This document shows positions 55,362 through 63,811 of a stretch of DNA of 64,000 nucleotides, piece after piece (within the stretch, counting starts at the first letter, position 1; the number at the start of each line of letters is the position of its first letter). Made by a program: the position numbers and the translations under genes. Source of the DNA: Bordetella flabilis (lineage in GTDB: Bacteria > Pseudomonadota > Gammaproteobacteria > Burkholderiales > Burkholderiaceae_B); the NCBI RefSeq assembly GCF_001676725.1, contig NZ_CP016172.1:5208001-5272000 (forward strand), in the 5' to 3' direction. The notes under the pieces were generated by a model, which was not told the DNA's origin, did not search any database, and saw nothing but the letters and a program-made list of their open reading frames with translations.

Positions 55362-55788
55362 GGTAAGGGCTCCAGAAGCGGCCATCATGCAGAAAACGCC
55401 AACACGCAAAAAGGGAATTTAAGGCTTCGGGTTTCATTCCCCGAGGGAATAAGAAGGGGTCCACTGCACCATGCATTACCTCTTCCGCCCGAGAAAAACA
55501 CCACGCTGGCAGGCACTTACAGCAGCTTGCGGATTGGTGGGTCTGCTCCGGGCTTATGCCAGTCGTTCTACCTTGAAGGGGCAAAACCGCGGCCCGACCA
55601 AGGGAAAATCCCCATATCTGCTGACTGCCGCTGAAAGGGAACCTGCCGCGCCTCAACGATGACGGGATATCGCCAACTTACGGCATCGTCACGCAGGCGC
55701 TGGTCCTCCACCGCGCCGCAGCGGAGCCGGGCCGGGGTCCTGCGCAGGTCCCGCGAGGGATCGACCCATGATGCTGCATAGTCTTCAA
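55362..55788. other. divergent intergenic region with a 15-bp palindrome
   Basis: About 430 bp holding the promoter of the minus-strand aldolase operon. ATTCCC-CGA-GGGAAT (55436-55450) is a perfect 6-bp inverted repeat 75 bp upstream of the aldolase start and could be its operator. No supported gene. Confidence 0.4.
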
Positions 55789-55824
55789 TTGACGCATGGT
55801 TTCTGTTTGATAGAATGCAGTTCT
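55789..55824 (+). promoter_or_regulatory. sigma-70 promoter and overlapping IclR-type operator before nicD
   Basis: TTGACG (55789-55794) and TAGAAT (55811-55816) are 16 bp apart. The palindromic element AGAATGCAGTTCT (55812-55824) overlaps the -10 hexamer and recurs with one mismatch at 58699-58711, upstream of the Bug/hydroxylase genes. A repressor bound here would block RNA polymerase. Confidence 0.6.
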
Positions 55825-55912
55825 GCCCAACAAAACGACAGCGGCGCGCGTGAAGTCATGGCTTCCGCAGTAGAACCGCTCACCCGCAGGCAAGACCCGC
55901 AAAGGACAAAGC

Positions 55913-56740
55913 GTGATTCAGGGAACAGGCGCACACATACGCGCGAACGGCATCCGCCAGCACTACCTGCACTTTGGGGGTGCCGGCCCTGCCGTGCTGA
56001 TCGTCCCGGGCATTGTCAGTCCCGCCATCCTCTGGCGCCACGTCGGCGATTGGCTGGCTCCTGGCCATGACTGCTACGTGCTCGATGTCCGAGGCCGCGG
56101 ACTCAGCGAGGCCGGGCCGCATCTCGACTACGGCGTCGACGCATGCGCCCAGGATGTGACTGCGTTCATCGAGGCGTTGAACATCGATCGACCCATCGTG
56201 CTGGGCCACTCCATGGGCGGACGGATCGCGTTGCGTGCGGCGGCGTCGGCGCCGGGGGTGTTCGGCGGGCTGCTGCTGGTGGACCCGCCCACCAGCGGCC
56301 CTGGGCGGCGAGCCTATCCTGTCCCCAAGGCAAGGACCCTGGACCTGCTGCGCGCAGCACACAGGGGCGACGGCCTGCAAGCAATACAACGCAGCAGCGT
56401 CGCCCCATGGCCGGAAGACCTGCGGCAGTTGCGTGCGGAATGGCTGTCCACGTGCGACGAACGCGCGGTACACGTGGCCTACGACGATTTCGACGGCCAG
56501 GACATCTTCGCCGATCTCGCGCAAATCAAGGAACCACTCTTCCTGCTTTGCGCCGGCAACGGCGGTGTCGTCTCCGACGACGACATCGCCGAAATGAAGC
56601 AGTTGCGCAGCGACCTGCACGCGACCCGATTGCCCGGCGTCGGCCACCAGATGCAAGCTGAGAACTTCGAAGCATTCAAGCAGGCATTGGGCGGCATTCT
56701 GTCCGCGCATATCAAGAACCTGGGCAGAGCGCCCACCTGA
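55913..56740 (+). CDS. nicD: alpha/beta hydrolase, N-formylmaleamate deformylase (NicD-like)
   Basis: A 275-residue alpha/beta-hydrolase. The catalytic triad fits Ser100 (LGHSMGG), Asp124 (LLVDPP) and His245 (GVGHQM). It begins with GTG after AAAGGAC. Resemblance in length, motifs and context to NicD/PicE suggests it splits N-formylmaleamate to maleamate and formate, the step after pyridine-ring opening. The next gene encodes the ring-opening dioxygenase, 60 bp downstream, which strengthens the call. Other hydrolase roles cannot be ruled out from the fold alone. Confidence 0.8.
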   Translation: MIQGTGAHIRANGIRQHYLHFGGAGPAVLIVPGIVSPAILWRHVGDWLAPGHDCYVLDVRGRGLSEAGPHLDYGVDACAQDVTAFIEALNIDRPIVLGHSMGGRIALRAAASAPGVFGGLLLVDPPTSGPGRRAYPVPKARTLDLLRAAHRGDGLQAIQRSSVAPWPEDLRQLRAEWLSTCDERAVHVAYDDFDGQDIFADLAQIKEPLFLLCAGNGGVVSDDDIAEMKQLRSDLHATRLPGVGHQMQAENFEAFKQALGGILSAHIKNLGRAPT

Positions 56741-56800
56741 CACCCTGAGCCGCCGGGCGACGCATGCCCGACATCGTCCGACCATAGAAGGGGATCGCGA

Positions 56801-57844
56801 TTGAAACTCGATGCGGAAGTGCTGGAGCTGTTCACGAAAGAGATGGCGCTATGTGGCGTCAAGGCCGGCGAGACGGTTGTCGTATTGACCGCCGAGGATG
56901 AATGGCAGGAGAACGCCTATGCCTTCATGGCGGCGGCCCAGAGCCTGGGCGCGAAGACCTTCAATCTGAACGTACGCCGGGAGCAGCGAAATGCCGTGGG
57001 CGTGCAAGGCCGCCATCCGCTGGTCGGCAATGAACTTGCCATGCGCACACTGAAGTCAGCCGACATGGTGATCGATATGGTCGGGCTGCTGTTTTCGCGC
57101 GAACAGGCGGAAATCCAGGCTGCCGGCGTGCGCATCCTTCGTGTGATGGAGCCCTTTCATGTCCTGAAGCAGATGTTCCCCACGGAAGATTTGCGGCGGC
57201 GCGTCGAATATGCCAAGGGCATCATGGAACAAGCGAAGCAGCTGCGGTTCACCTCCGCCGCCGGCACCGACGTCACTTACCAGTTGGGCCAGTATCCGGT
57301 GATCTCCGAATACGGCTACACCCATGAAGCCGGCCGGTGGGACCACTTTCCGTCGGGATTTTCCTTTACGCAGGGCAACGATGGCGGCGTAAACGGCACT
57401 GTCGTCCTGCAGCCGGGCGATATCCTTTGCGCCTTCAAAAAATACGTGGAAACGCCGGTCACCTTGAAGATCAAGGACGGGAATGTGGTCGACATATCCG
57501 GCGCCGGCGTGGACGCGCATCTCATCGACAGCTACATCAAAAGCTTCGATGACGATCGGGCCTATGCGGTCTCGCACATAGGCTGGGGACTGAACGAGAA
57601 AGCACGCTGGTACCAGTTCGCGGTAACGCGGCAATTGCCGTCGGAGCACGTCATGAACGCGCTGGCCTTCTATGGCAATGTGCTTTTCTCGCTGGGGCCG
57701 AACCTGGAAGTCGGCGGGGATAACGACACGGCATGCCACCTGGACCTGCCGATGCGCCTATGCAGCCTTTGGCTGGACGATACGCAGATCCTGAAGGATG
57801 GCGATGTCGTCCATCCCGAAATGCGCGTCGATCGTCATGCTTGA
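56801..57844 (+). CDS. nicX: 2,5-dihydroxypyridine 5,6-dioxygenase (NicX-like)
   Basis: A 347-residue iron-dependent ring-cleaving dioxygenase. It contains the NicX landmarks QYPVISEYGYTHEAGRWDHF, PSGFSFT, SHIGWGLN, and GGDNDTACHLDLP. The likely Fe(II) ligands are His259, His313 and Asp315, matching the His-His-Asp set of NicX. It opens 2,5-dihydroxypyridine to N-formylmaleamate, shared by nicotinate and picolinate breakdown. The start codon is TTG, preceded by GAAGGGG. It converges on the IclR gene. Confidence 0.88.
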   Translation: MKLDAEVLELFTKEMALCGVKAGETVVVLTAEDEWQENAYAFMAAAQSLGAKTFNLNVRREQRNAVGVQGRHPLVGNELAMRTLKSADMVIDMVGLLFSREQAEIQAAGVRILRVMEPFHVLKQMFPTEDLRRRVEYAKGIMEQAKQLRFTSAAGTDVTYQLGQYPVISEYGYTHEAGRWDHFPSGFSFTQGNDGGVNGTVVLQPGDILCAFKKYVETPVTLKIKDGNVVDISGAGVDAHLIDSYIKSFDDDRAYAVSHIGWGLNEKARWYQFAVTRQLPSEHVMNALAFYGNVLFSLGPNLEVGGDNDTACHLDLPMRLCSLWLDDTQILKDGDVVHPEMRVDRHA

Positions 57845-57864
57845 ACCGCGCGCCGCGCAACGGG

Positions 57865-57878
57865 GGGCGATATCGCCC
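57865..57878. promoter_or_regulatory. 14-bp perfect palindrome between nicX and the IclR gene
   Basis: GGGCGATATCGCCC lies in the 33-bp gap between convergent genes and touches the IclR stop codon. It could act as a weak bidirectional terminator; no T-tract is present. Confidence 0.3.
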
Positions 57879-58645
57879 TAGCCCGCTGCTTCCCCCAACG
57901 CCGCTGGCCTGCTCTTGGCGTGCCAGCTCTCGAATATCGAAGCATCGCCGCCCAGCCGACGCGTAAGATCGGCCGCGGCCGCCAACAGGCGCGCGGACAT
58001 CGAAGGCAGCAACTCCACCGAAAACCGTGCGGCCGGCCCGGACAGGGCCAAGGCTCCGCGCAAATTCTTCTGCGGGCCGAACACAGGCGCGGCAATCGCG
58101 GCGATATCCGGTTCCCGTTCGCCCACCGTAATGATGTAAGGCTGCTCCGGCGTCCTCGACGGCGGAGTCATCGTGGGATCGAACGCGGTAAGCACCCGTC
58201 CGGCGGCGCCCTTATCGAGCGGCACCAGGTCTCCCGTCCGGATATGGTCACGTATCGACCGGGGCGAATCCACCCGGAAAAGACAAACGCGGTGATCGCC
58301 TTCGCGTGTGAAAAAAGAAGCGCCTTCTTCGGTCTCCTGCACCAGGCGGCGCAGGATAGGCGGCACATGGTCGTCCAGACGCAGGGCCGACTGATAAAGC
58401 CCGCCCCAATGCAAGAGCATCGACCCCAGCTGATAGCTGCCGTCGTCCAGCCGCACGATGCAGTGTTCCTGAACCAAGGTCGTCAGCAAACGCAGGATGG
58501 TGCTTTTGTACATCTTGGTTCGCCGCGCGAGCTCGTTCAGCGATAGCGAACTGTCTCCCGCGCGGAAGGCGTTGAGTATCGCGATCGCTCGTTCCACCGC
58601 CGCGACGCCACCCGCCTTTGTGTCGCTTTCCGGTTCTTCCGACAT
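57878..58645 (-). CDS. IclR-family transcriptional regulator
   Basis: A 255-residue regulator with an N-terminal winged HTH (AVERAIAILNAFRAGDSSLS, ELARRTKMYKSTILRLL) and a C-terminal GAF-like effector domain (about 85-245; patterns PLDKGAAGRVLTAF and IAAPVFGPQKNLRGALALSG). It is divergent from the Bug/hydroxylase genes and convergent with nicX, so it sits in the middle of the pyridine cluster. Repeats of a TTCTG/CAGAA palindrome in both flanking promoter regions are likely targets. Effector probably a pathway intermediate. Confidence 0.92.
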   Translation of the reverse strand: MSEEPESDTKAGGVAAVERAIAILNAFRAGDSSLSLNELARRTKMYKSTILRLLTTLVQEHCIVRLDDGSYQLGSMLLHWGGLYQSALRLDDHVPPILRRLVQETEEGASFFTREGDHRVCLFRVDSPRSIRDHIRTGDLVPLDKGAAGRVLTAFDPTMTPPSRTPEQPYIITVGEREPDIAAIAAPVFGPQKNLRGALALSGPAARFSVELLPSMSARLLAAAADLTRRLGGDASIFESWHAKSRPAALGEAAG

Positions 58646-58671
58646 TTTTCGCCTGATCTAGTGCATGTCCT

Positions 58672-58725
58672 AGTTGACATTGTAGCGTACCGTTCTGCAG
58701 AATACAGTTCTTCTAGTCAGAACGG
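58672..58725 (+). promoter_or_regulatory. promoter with clustered TTCTG/CAGAA palindromes between IclR and Bug genes
   Basis: TTGACA stands near 58674. Close by are the perfect palindrome TTCTGCAGAA (58693-58702), the element AGAATACAGTTCT (58699-58711) shared with the nicD promoter, and the arms CCGTTCTG (58690-58697) and CAGAACGG (58718-58725) in inverted orientation. This cluster is the best candidate IclR operator for both divergent genes. Confidence 0.55.
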
Positions 58726-58784
58726 ACGCACAGGCGGCATTGCGCCGGCGACGCGTCCGGACAACTTCCAAGGGGAAATCAACG

Positions 58785-59759
58785 ATGAACCACTCAGGAT
58801 GGAAAAAGCTCCTGGCCGGCCTGGCATGCGGCATTTGCCTGATGAGCACGGCCCAAGCCGATACGTATCCAAGCAAGCCGATCACCATCGTGGCGCCCTA
58901 CCCGCCAGGCGGCGCCACCGACCTGTACGCGCGCTCCGTCGCCGCCGGCCTGGGCGAGCTGGGCCAGTCCGTGGTGGTGGACAACCGCGCGGGCGCATCG
59001 GGGATCATCGGCGCGGACTACGTGTCGCGGATGCCGGCCGACGGCTACACCATGCTTATCGGCGCCTCGTCGATGTTCTCGGTGCTGCCGCTGTTGAGCA
59101 AGCGGATGGACGGCGTCTATCAGAAGATCGAGCCGGTCTCCATCCTGGGCTTCAACCCTTCGTACGTCGTCGTGCCGTCCACGCTGCCGGTCAATACGAT
59201 CCAGGAACTGCTCGATTTCCTTAAAAAGAATCCCGGGAAGTACGGTTACGGATCGGCGGGTACCGGCACCTCGCAGCACGTATTCATGGAGCTCTTCAAA
59301 CAACGTGCAGGCATCGATGTTTTCCCGGTGCAGTACAAGGGCAGTTCGCCGATGGTCGTGGACCTGATCGCCGAACGCGTCGTCATGGCGATCGAGCAAG
59401 GACCCGCGGTATTGTCGTACATCAAGTCGGGGAAGCTGAAAGCCCTGGCCGTCACGACAACGAAGCGATCGGAAGCCCTGCCCGACGTTCCGACCCTGGG
59501 CGAAACCGTGCTGCCGGGCTTCGAAGCCGTCACCTGGTTCGCCCTGTACGCGCCCAAAGGCGTCCCCCAGAACGTCATCGACAAGCTGGTCCCGCAAATC
59601 GCGAAGACAATGGCGTCGAAGGAAGTGAAGGAACGGCTGGGCGCTGTCGGCGTCGAGCCCGCCTCCAGCACGCCCCAGGCCCTCGTGAAGCGGCAAGCGG
59701 AAGAAACCGCTCTGTGGAAGGACGTCATCACGCGCTCGAAGATCTCGCTCGAAGACTAA
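58785..59759 (+). CDS. Bug-family tripartite tricarboxylate receptor
   Basis: A 324-residue periplasmic receptor with a signal peptide ending STAQA, followed by [37 protein letters not shown] and DGYTMLIG, the Bug family hallmarks. AAGGGG lies before the ATG at 58785. It heads the hydroxylase genes (14 bp to the next start), so the ligand may be a pyridine carboxylate that the pathway degrades; that is inference. Confidence 0.92.
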   Translation: MNHSGWKKLLAGLACGICLMSTAQADTYPSKPITIVAPYPPGGATDLYARSVAAGLGELGQSVVVDNRAGASGIIGADYVSRMPADGYTMLIGASSMFSVLPLLSKRMDGVYQKIEPVSILGFNPSYVVVPSTLPVNTIQELLDFLKKNPGKYGYGSAGTGTSQHVFMELFKQRAGIDVFPVQYKGSSPMVVDLIAERVVMAIEQGPAVLSYIKSGKLKALAVTTTKRSEALPDVPTLGETVLPGFEAVTWFALYAPKGVPQNVIDKLVPQIAKTMASKEVKERLGAVGVEPASSTPQALVKRQAEETALWKDVITRSKISLED

Positions 59760-59773
59760 ACGGGGACCCTTCC

Positions 59774-62071
59774 ATGCATCCCAAGCCCCAGTTCTCACTC
59801 AGTACCGAGCCGCGCGCAGACTATCTGGAAAAGGTCACCGGCGCGGCGACCTACGCCAGCGACGTGGCGGTACCGAACATGCTGCACGGAAAGATCCTGC
59901 GCAGCACGGTGCCGCATGCACGCATCGCGAGGCTGGACGTGAGCGCGGCGCTCGCCATCCCGGGCGTCGTGGCCATCCTGACGGGCGATGACCTGAAGGA
60001 TCTGCCCGGTACCGAGATCCGCTGGGGATTGTCGCTGCGCGATCGTCCTGTGATCGCGCTGGACAAGGTGCGTTATGTGGGCGACCCCGTCGCCGCGGTG
60101 GCGGCGATCGACGAAGCCACCGCGGAGGCGGCCGTCGACGCCATCGTCGTGGCCTACGAGACGCTGCCGCATTCGACGACCGTCCAGGAGGCACTGGGGG
60201 AAGGCGCGGCGCTGGTCCACGAAGAGATGGATGTCCTCAAGGACTATTACTTCAAGGGTCATTGCACGCCGGTGCCGGGGACCAATCAGTTTCAGCGGTG
60301 GTCCTATGAAAGCGGCGACGTCGATAAGGTCTTCCAGAGCGATGTAAAGATTTTCGAGGACACCTTCACCTTTCCGATGGTTTTCCACTACGCGATGGAA
60401 CCGCACGTCTGCGTCGCGCACTGGAAGCCGAACTCCCTGGAGCTATGGAGCGGCGGCCAAACGCCCACCGCCATCCAGCGCGTGTGTTCGGAAGTACTGG
60501 GCGTGCCCCTGGCCTGCGTACGCGTGCACTCCCCTTATGTCGGCGGCGGCTTTGGCGGCAAGGCGTCGGTGAAGATCGACCCGCTGGTCGCGGCGCTGTC
60601 GTGGAAAGCGCGCGCGCCTGTCCGCGTCTGCCTGACGATCGCCGAGTCCATGCTCACATGCCGTCGCCTGGACGCCGAAGTAACGCTGAAGACCGCCGTC
60701 GACCAAAGCGGCAGGATAGTCGCCAAGGCGGTGCGCGCGGTGGTGAACGGCGGCGCCTACGCGGATACCGGGCCGGCCATCGCGGTCAAGGCTGCGATCC
60801 GCGCGATCGGGCCTTATCACATACCCAATCTTCGACTCGAAGCCATAGGCGTCTACACGAATACCGTGCCCGGCGCGGCCTTCCGCTCGATCGGCGGTCC
60901 GCAGGCCGTATGGGCCACCGAGTCGCAGATGGACATCATCGCCGATGCCATGGGCCAGGACCCCATCGAGTTCCGCATGCTGAACCTGGCGGAGAAAGGC
61001 CAGACGCTGAAACATGACCTGCGGCCCATCGACGTCGATATGCGACGCTCGCTGCGCGCGGCCCTCGATACGCTGAAAAACCTGCCGCAGCCCAAATACG
61101 AAGGGCGCCGGGGACTGGGCGTGGCCGTCGGCGCGACGGACCCAGGGATCATGCCCATCGGTGGCGCCATCGTCCGCCTGCGCGCAGACGGCTCGGTCAA
61201 CGTCTCGGCAAATACGGTCGAGATCGGGCAAGGCAGCCGCGGCGTTCTGCGCATCATCGCCTCCAGGATGCTCGACCAGCCGCTCAGGATGATCGCCGTC
61301 GCGCAGCCGGACACTTTGCAGGCCCCCTACGATTGGGGCACCGGCGCCAGCCGCTCGACCGTCATCATCGGTCTGGCCGTGCAACTGGCCTGCGAAGACA
61401 TTCTGCGCCAGGTCCGCGAGACCGCCGCGCAGGTGCTGGGCGGATCGCCGGATGACTACAAGCTGGTGGAGGGGGCCGTCGAAGGGCCGGATGGCTCGAT
61501 CGCCTTCATGGAGCTGCTGCGGCGCTTCAACGGCATGGCCGCCGGCGAGTTCCTGGGCGTGGGCCGCGTCAACCCGAACACCAGGGACGGCGCTTTCAAG
61601 CTCCAGCCCCTGTTCTGGGAAACCGGCGCTGGCGCGTTCGAGATCGCGGTCGACGAAGGCACCGGCGCCATCCGCATCCTGCGCGCAGCAGGCGCCGCCG
61701 ATCTTGGCCATGTGATCAACCCCAAGGCCGCCGAAGGCCAGGACGAAGGGGCCATGGTGATGGGCCTGGGGCACACGCTGTCGGAGGAATACCTCTACGA
61801 GGACGGCCAGGTCGTGAACGGGACTTTGTTTGATTACAAGGTTCCGACGATGGAGGAAGTTCCCGACCACGTCGGCACTACCTTGATAGAAAGCGGCGAC
61901 GGGCCCGGCCCGTTCGGCGCACGCGGGGGCGGCGAAGGAGCGATCCTGCCTGTGGCGCCCGCCGTGGCCAATGCCCTGTTCCAGAGATGGGGCATCCGGC
62001 TGAAAGAGCTGCCGCTGACCCCGGAACGCGTCTGGCGCGCGTTGAGAGACAAGAACCTGACCAACAAATAA
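59774..62071 (+). CDS. xanthine-dehydrogenase-family hydroxylase, molybdenum (large) subunit
   Basis: A 765-residue molybdopterin-binding subunit of about usual length. Cofactor-binding regions are visible: GGGFGGKASVK, AFRSIGGPQAVWATE, GTGASRSTVI, and the catalytic glutamate in GARGGGEGAI near the C-terminus. It lacks the AYXCSFR loop of CO dehydrogenase and has the AFRxxGGPQ form instead, so it is a hydroxylase of an N-heterocycle or similar compound rather than a CO oxidiser. In context it may hydroxylate a pyridine ring on the way to 2,5-dihydroxypyridine. It is followed by CoxG-like, FAD and Fe-S genes in the same operon. Confidence 0.88.
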   Translation: MHPKPQFSLSTEPRADYLEKVTGAATYASDVAVPNMLHGKILRSTVPHARIARLDVSAALAIPGVVAILTGDDLKDLPGTEIRWGLSLRDRPVIALDKVRYVGDPVAAVAAIDEATAEAAVDAIVVAYETLPHSTTVQEALGEGAALVHEEMDVLKDYYFKGHCTPVPGTNQFQRWSYESGDVDKVFQSDVKIFEDTFTFPMVFHYAMEPHVCVAHWKPNSLELWSGGQTPTAIQRVCSEVLGVPLACVRVHSPYVGGGFGGKASVKIDPLVAALSWKARAPVRVCLTIAESMLTCRRLDAEVTLKTAVDQSGRIVAKAVRAVVNGGAYADTGPAIAVKAAIRAIGPYHIPNLRLEAIGVYTNTVPGAAFRSIGGPQAVWATESQMDIIADAMGQDPIEFRMLNLAEKGQTLKHDLRPIDVDMRRSLRAALDTLKNLPQPKYEGRRGLGVAVGATDPGIMPIGGAIVRLRADGSVNVSANTVEIGQGSRGVLRIIASRMLDQPLRMIAVAQPDTLQAPYDWGTGASRSTVIIGLAVQLACEDILRQVRETAAQVLGGSPDDYKLVEGAVEGPDGSIAFMELLRRFNGMAAGEFLGVGRVNPNTRDGAFKLQPLFWETGAGAFEIAVDEGTGAIRILRAAGAADLGHVINPKAAEGQDEGAMVMGLGHTLSEEYLYEDGQVVNGTLFDYKVPTMEEVPDHVGTTLIESGDGPGPFGARGGGEGAILPVAPAVANALFQRWGIRLKELPLTPERVWRALRDKNLTNK

Positions 62072-62081
62072 CACCGACGCC

Positions 62082-62948
62082 ATGGACTTCAGAATTGATG
62101 CGCTATTGCCCGCGACCGCCTCGCAACTGTGGGCCATCTTTTTCGACGTAAAGCGGGTGGCCACCCTTATCCCCGGCTGCGAGAACGTCGTGGAGGTGGA
62201 GAAGCTCAAAACCTTTTCCGCCGTCATGAGGCAGAAGATCGGTCCGTTCAAGCTTGAAGTGCCTACCCGCATCGACATCGATTCCTACGAGATCGAACGG
62301 CAGGTGTCGCTCAAGGCGATAGGTACCGATAAGGCGACCGGCACCACCATCGATGTCCGGATGGTGGTCAATCTCGATGAGCAACGCGATGGCGATGACG
62401 TGCTGTGCAAGCTGGACGTCAGCGCCAGTATGCAGGTGGCCGGGCGCCTGGCGTCCCTGGGCTATCCGATCGTGCGCAAGCGGTCGGAGCAATTGTTCGC
62501 AGAATTCGAGGCGCGCCTGCGCTCGGAGCTGGCGCATCTGGACGGCAGTCAGTCCGCGACGGTGGGTAGTGCGTCCACGACCCCGGCTGGCACCCCAAGC
62601 ACAGCCCTGGGAACAGCATCGGCCTCACCATCGGAAGCGCAACCCATCCCGCCGCGCGGCGTGGCGCCGGGATCCACCGGGGATGCCGCCGACATGCGTG
62701 GTCACGCCGGAATACCCCCACAGCGCCCCTCCGCGGAACGATTGCCGCCTCCTCATACGGCGCCGGCCGCGGGCAGCCCCAGGAGCGGCGTAACCGAACT
62801 GGTCTTCCTCTGGCCGCGCCTGGGCATCAACGTCGCTGTGGCCATCGGCGTCGCGCATGGCGCCGTCGCCTTCGGGGAGTCGCCGTGGTGGTGGCTCGCC
62901 GCTCCCTTGCTGGGCGTGGCCGCCAGCCTGGGCAAGCGGGGTAGCTGA
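62082..62948 (+). CDS. CoxG-like SRPBCC protein with C-terminal membrane segment
   Basis: A 288-residue protein. Residues about 1-150 are an SRPBCC-fold CoxG-type domain (DFRIDALLPATASQLWAIFF, TLIPGCENVVEVE). A Ser/Pro/Thr-rich linker (about 155-235) and a hydrophobic end (LGINVAVAIGVAHGAVAFG, WWWLAAPLLGVAASLG) follow, likely a membrane anchor. CoxG proteins tether or mature molybdenum hydroxylases in related operons. It lies 10 bp after the large-subunit gene and overlaps the FAD-subunit start by one base. Confidence 0.85.
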   Translation: MDFRIDALLPATASQLWAIFFDVKRVATLIPGCENVVEVEKLKTFSAVMRQKIGPFKLEVPTRIDIDSYEIERQVSLKAIGTDKATGTTIDVRMVVNLDEQRDGDDVLCKLDVSASMQVAGRLASLGYPIVRKRSEQLFAEFEARLRSELAHLDGSQSATVGSASTTPAGTPSTALGTASASPSEAQPIPPRGVAPGSTGDAADMRGHAGIPPQRPSAERLPPPHTAPAAGSPRSGVTELVFLWPRLGINVAVAIGVAHGAVAFGESPWWWLAAPLLGVAASLGKRGS

Positions 62949-63811
62949 TGCGGCCCAAGAAATTCTTCCTGCATCGGCCGAAGGACCTGGACGAAGCAAT
63001 CAGGCTGAAAGCCGCGCATGGCGATGCCGCGACATTCCATGCCGGCGGCACCGAGCTTCTTGTCGCCCTCAAAGCCCACGTGCTGCGCTACGAGCATGTC
63101 ATCGACCTGAAGCAGATCGCCGCGCTCAAGGGTGTCCGCCTGAGAGACGACGGCACGATATCGATAGGGTCGCTGACATCGCACGACACCATTGCGAACG
63201 ACCCGATCATCCGCGACTCGCTGCCGGGATATGCCGAGCTCAGCGAGCATGTGGCCAACATCCGCGTTCGGATCGCGGGCACGCTGGGCGGCGTACTGTG
63301 CTTCGCCGAACCGCACGCCGACGCGCCGACCATGCTGTGCGCTTTGGACGCCTGGGTGGTCCTGCTCGGCCCAGGGGGTCAGAGGGAGGTGCCGTCCCGG
63401 GATTTCCATCTGGGCGAGTTCGCGACCGCTCGCGAGGACGACGAGGTCCTGGCTTCCATAGAAGTCGCGCCGCAATCGACCGGCACGCGATCGGCCTATC
63501 GGTCCTTCGGCCATACCGAGCGGCCAGCCGTCGGAGTCGCGGCCGTCTGGTCGACCGATAACGCGCAACGGCTCAGCCTGTGGGCGGGCGCGATATCCGC
63601 CAGCCCTGTCCGCCTGGCCCGTGCCGAAGAGGCCGCCGAGGACCTGGCTGCGGAACTTCCTGCCGAAGAAATATGGACGCGTCTGCGGGATGCGGTCGCG
63701 GCTGACGCGGTAGCCATCGACGCCCATGACGATCTGCACGGGGGCGCCGATTACAAACGACATCTGGTTTCCGTTCTTGCCGAACGGGCCATCAAGGCGT
63801 GCCTGCCATGA
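62948..63811 (+). CDS. hydroxylase FAD-binding (medium) subunit, CoxM family
   Basis: A 287-residue flavin subunit of the XDH family. The FAD-binding patterns AGGTELLVALKAHVLRYEH and ANIRVRIAGTLGGVLCFAEP are present. It passes electrons from the Fe-S subunit to FAD and then to the acceptor. It overlaps the next gene by 4 bp (ATGA), giving the order large, CoxG, medium, small. Confidence 0.9.
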   Translation: MRPKKFFLHRPKDLDEAIRLKAAHGDAATFHAGGTELLVALKAHVLRYEHVIDLKQIAALKGVRLRDDGTISIGSLTSHDTIANDPIIRDSLPGYAELSEHVANIRVRIAGTLGGVLCFAEPHADAPTMLCALDAWVVLLGPGGQREVPSRDFHLGEFATAREDDEVLASIEVAPQSTGTRSAYRSFGHTERPAVGVAAVWSTDNAQRLSLWAGAISASPVRLARAEEAAEDLAAELPAEEIWTRLRDAVAADAVAIDAHDDLHGGADYKRHLVSVLAERAIKACLP

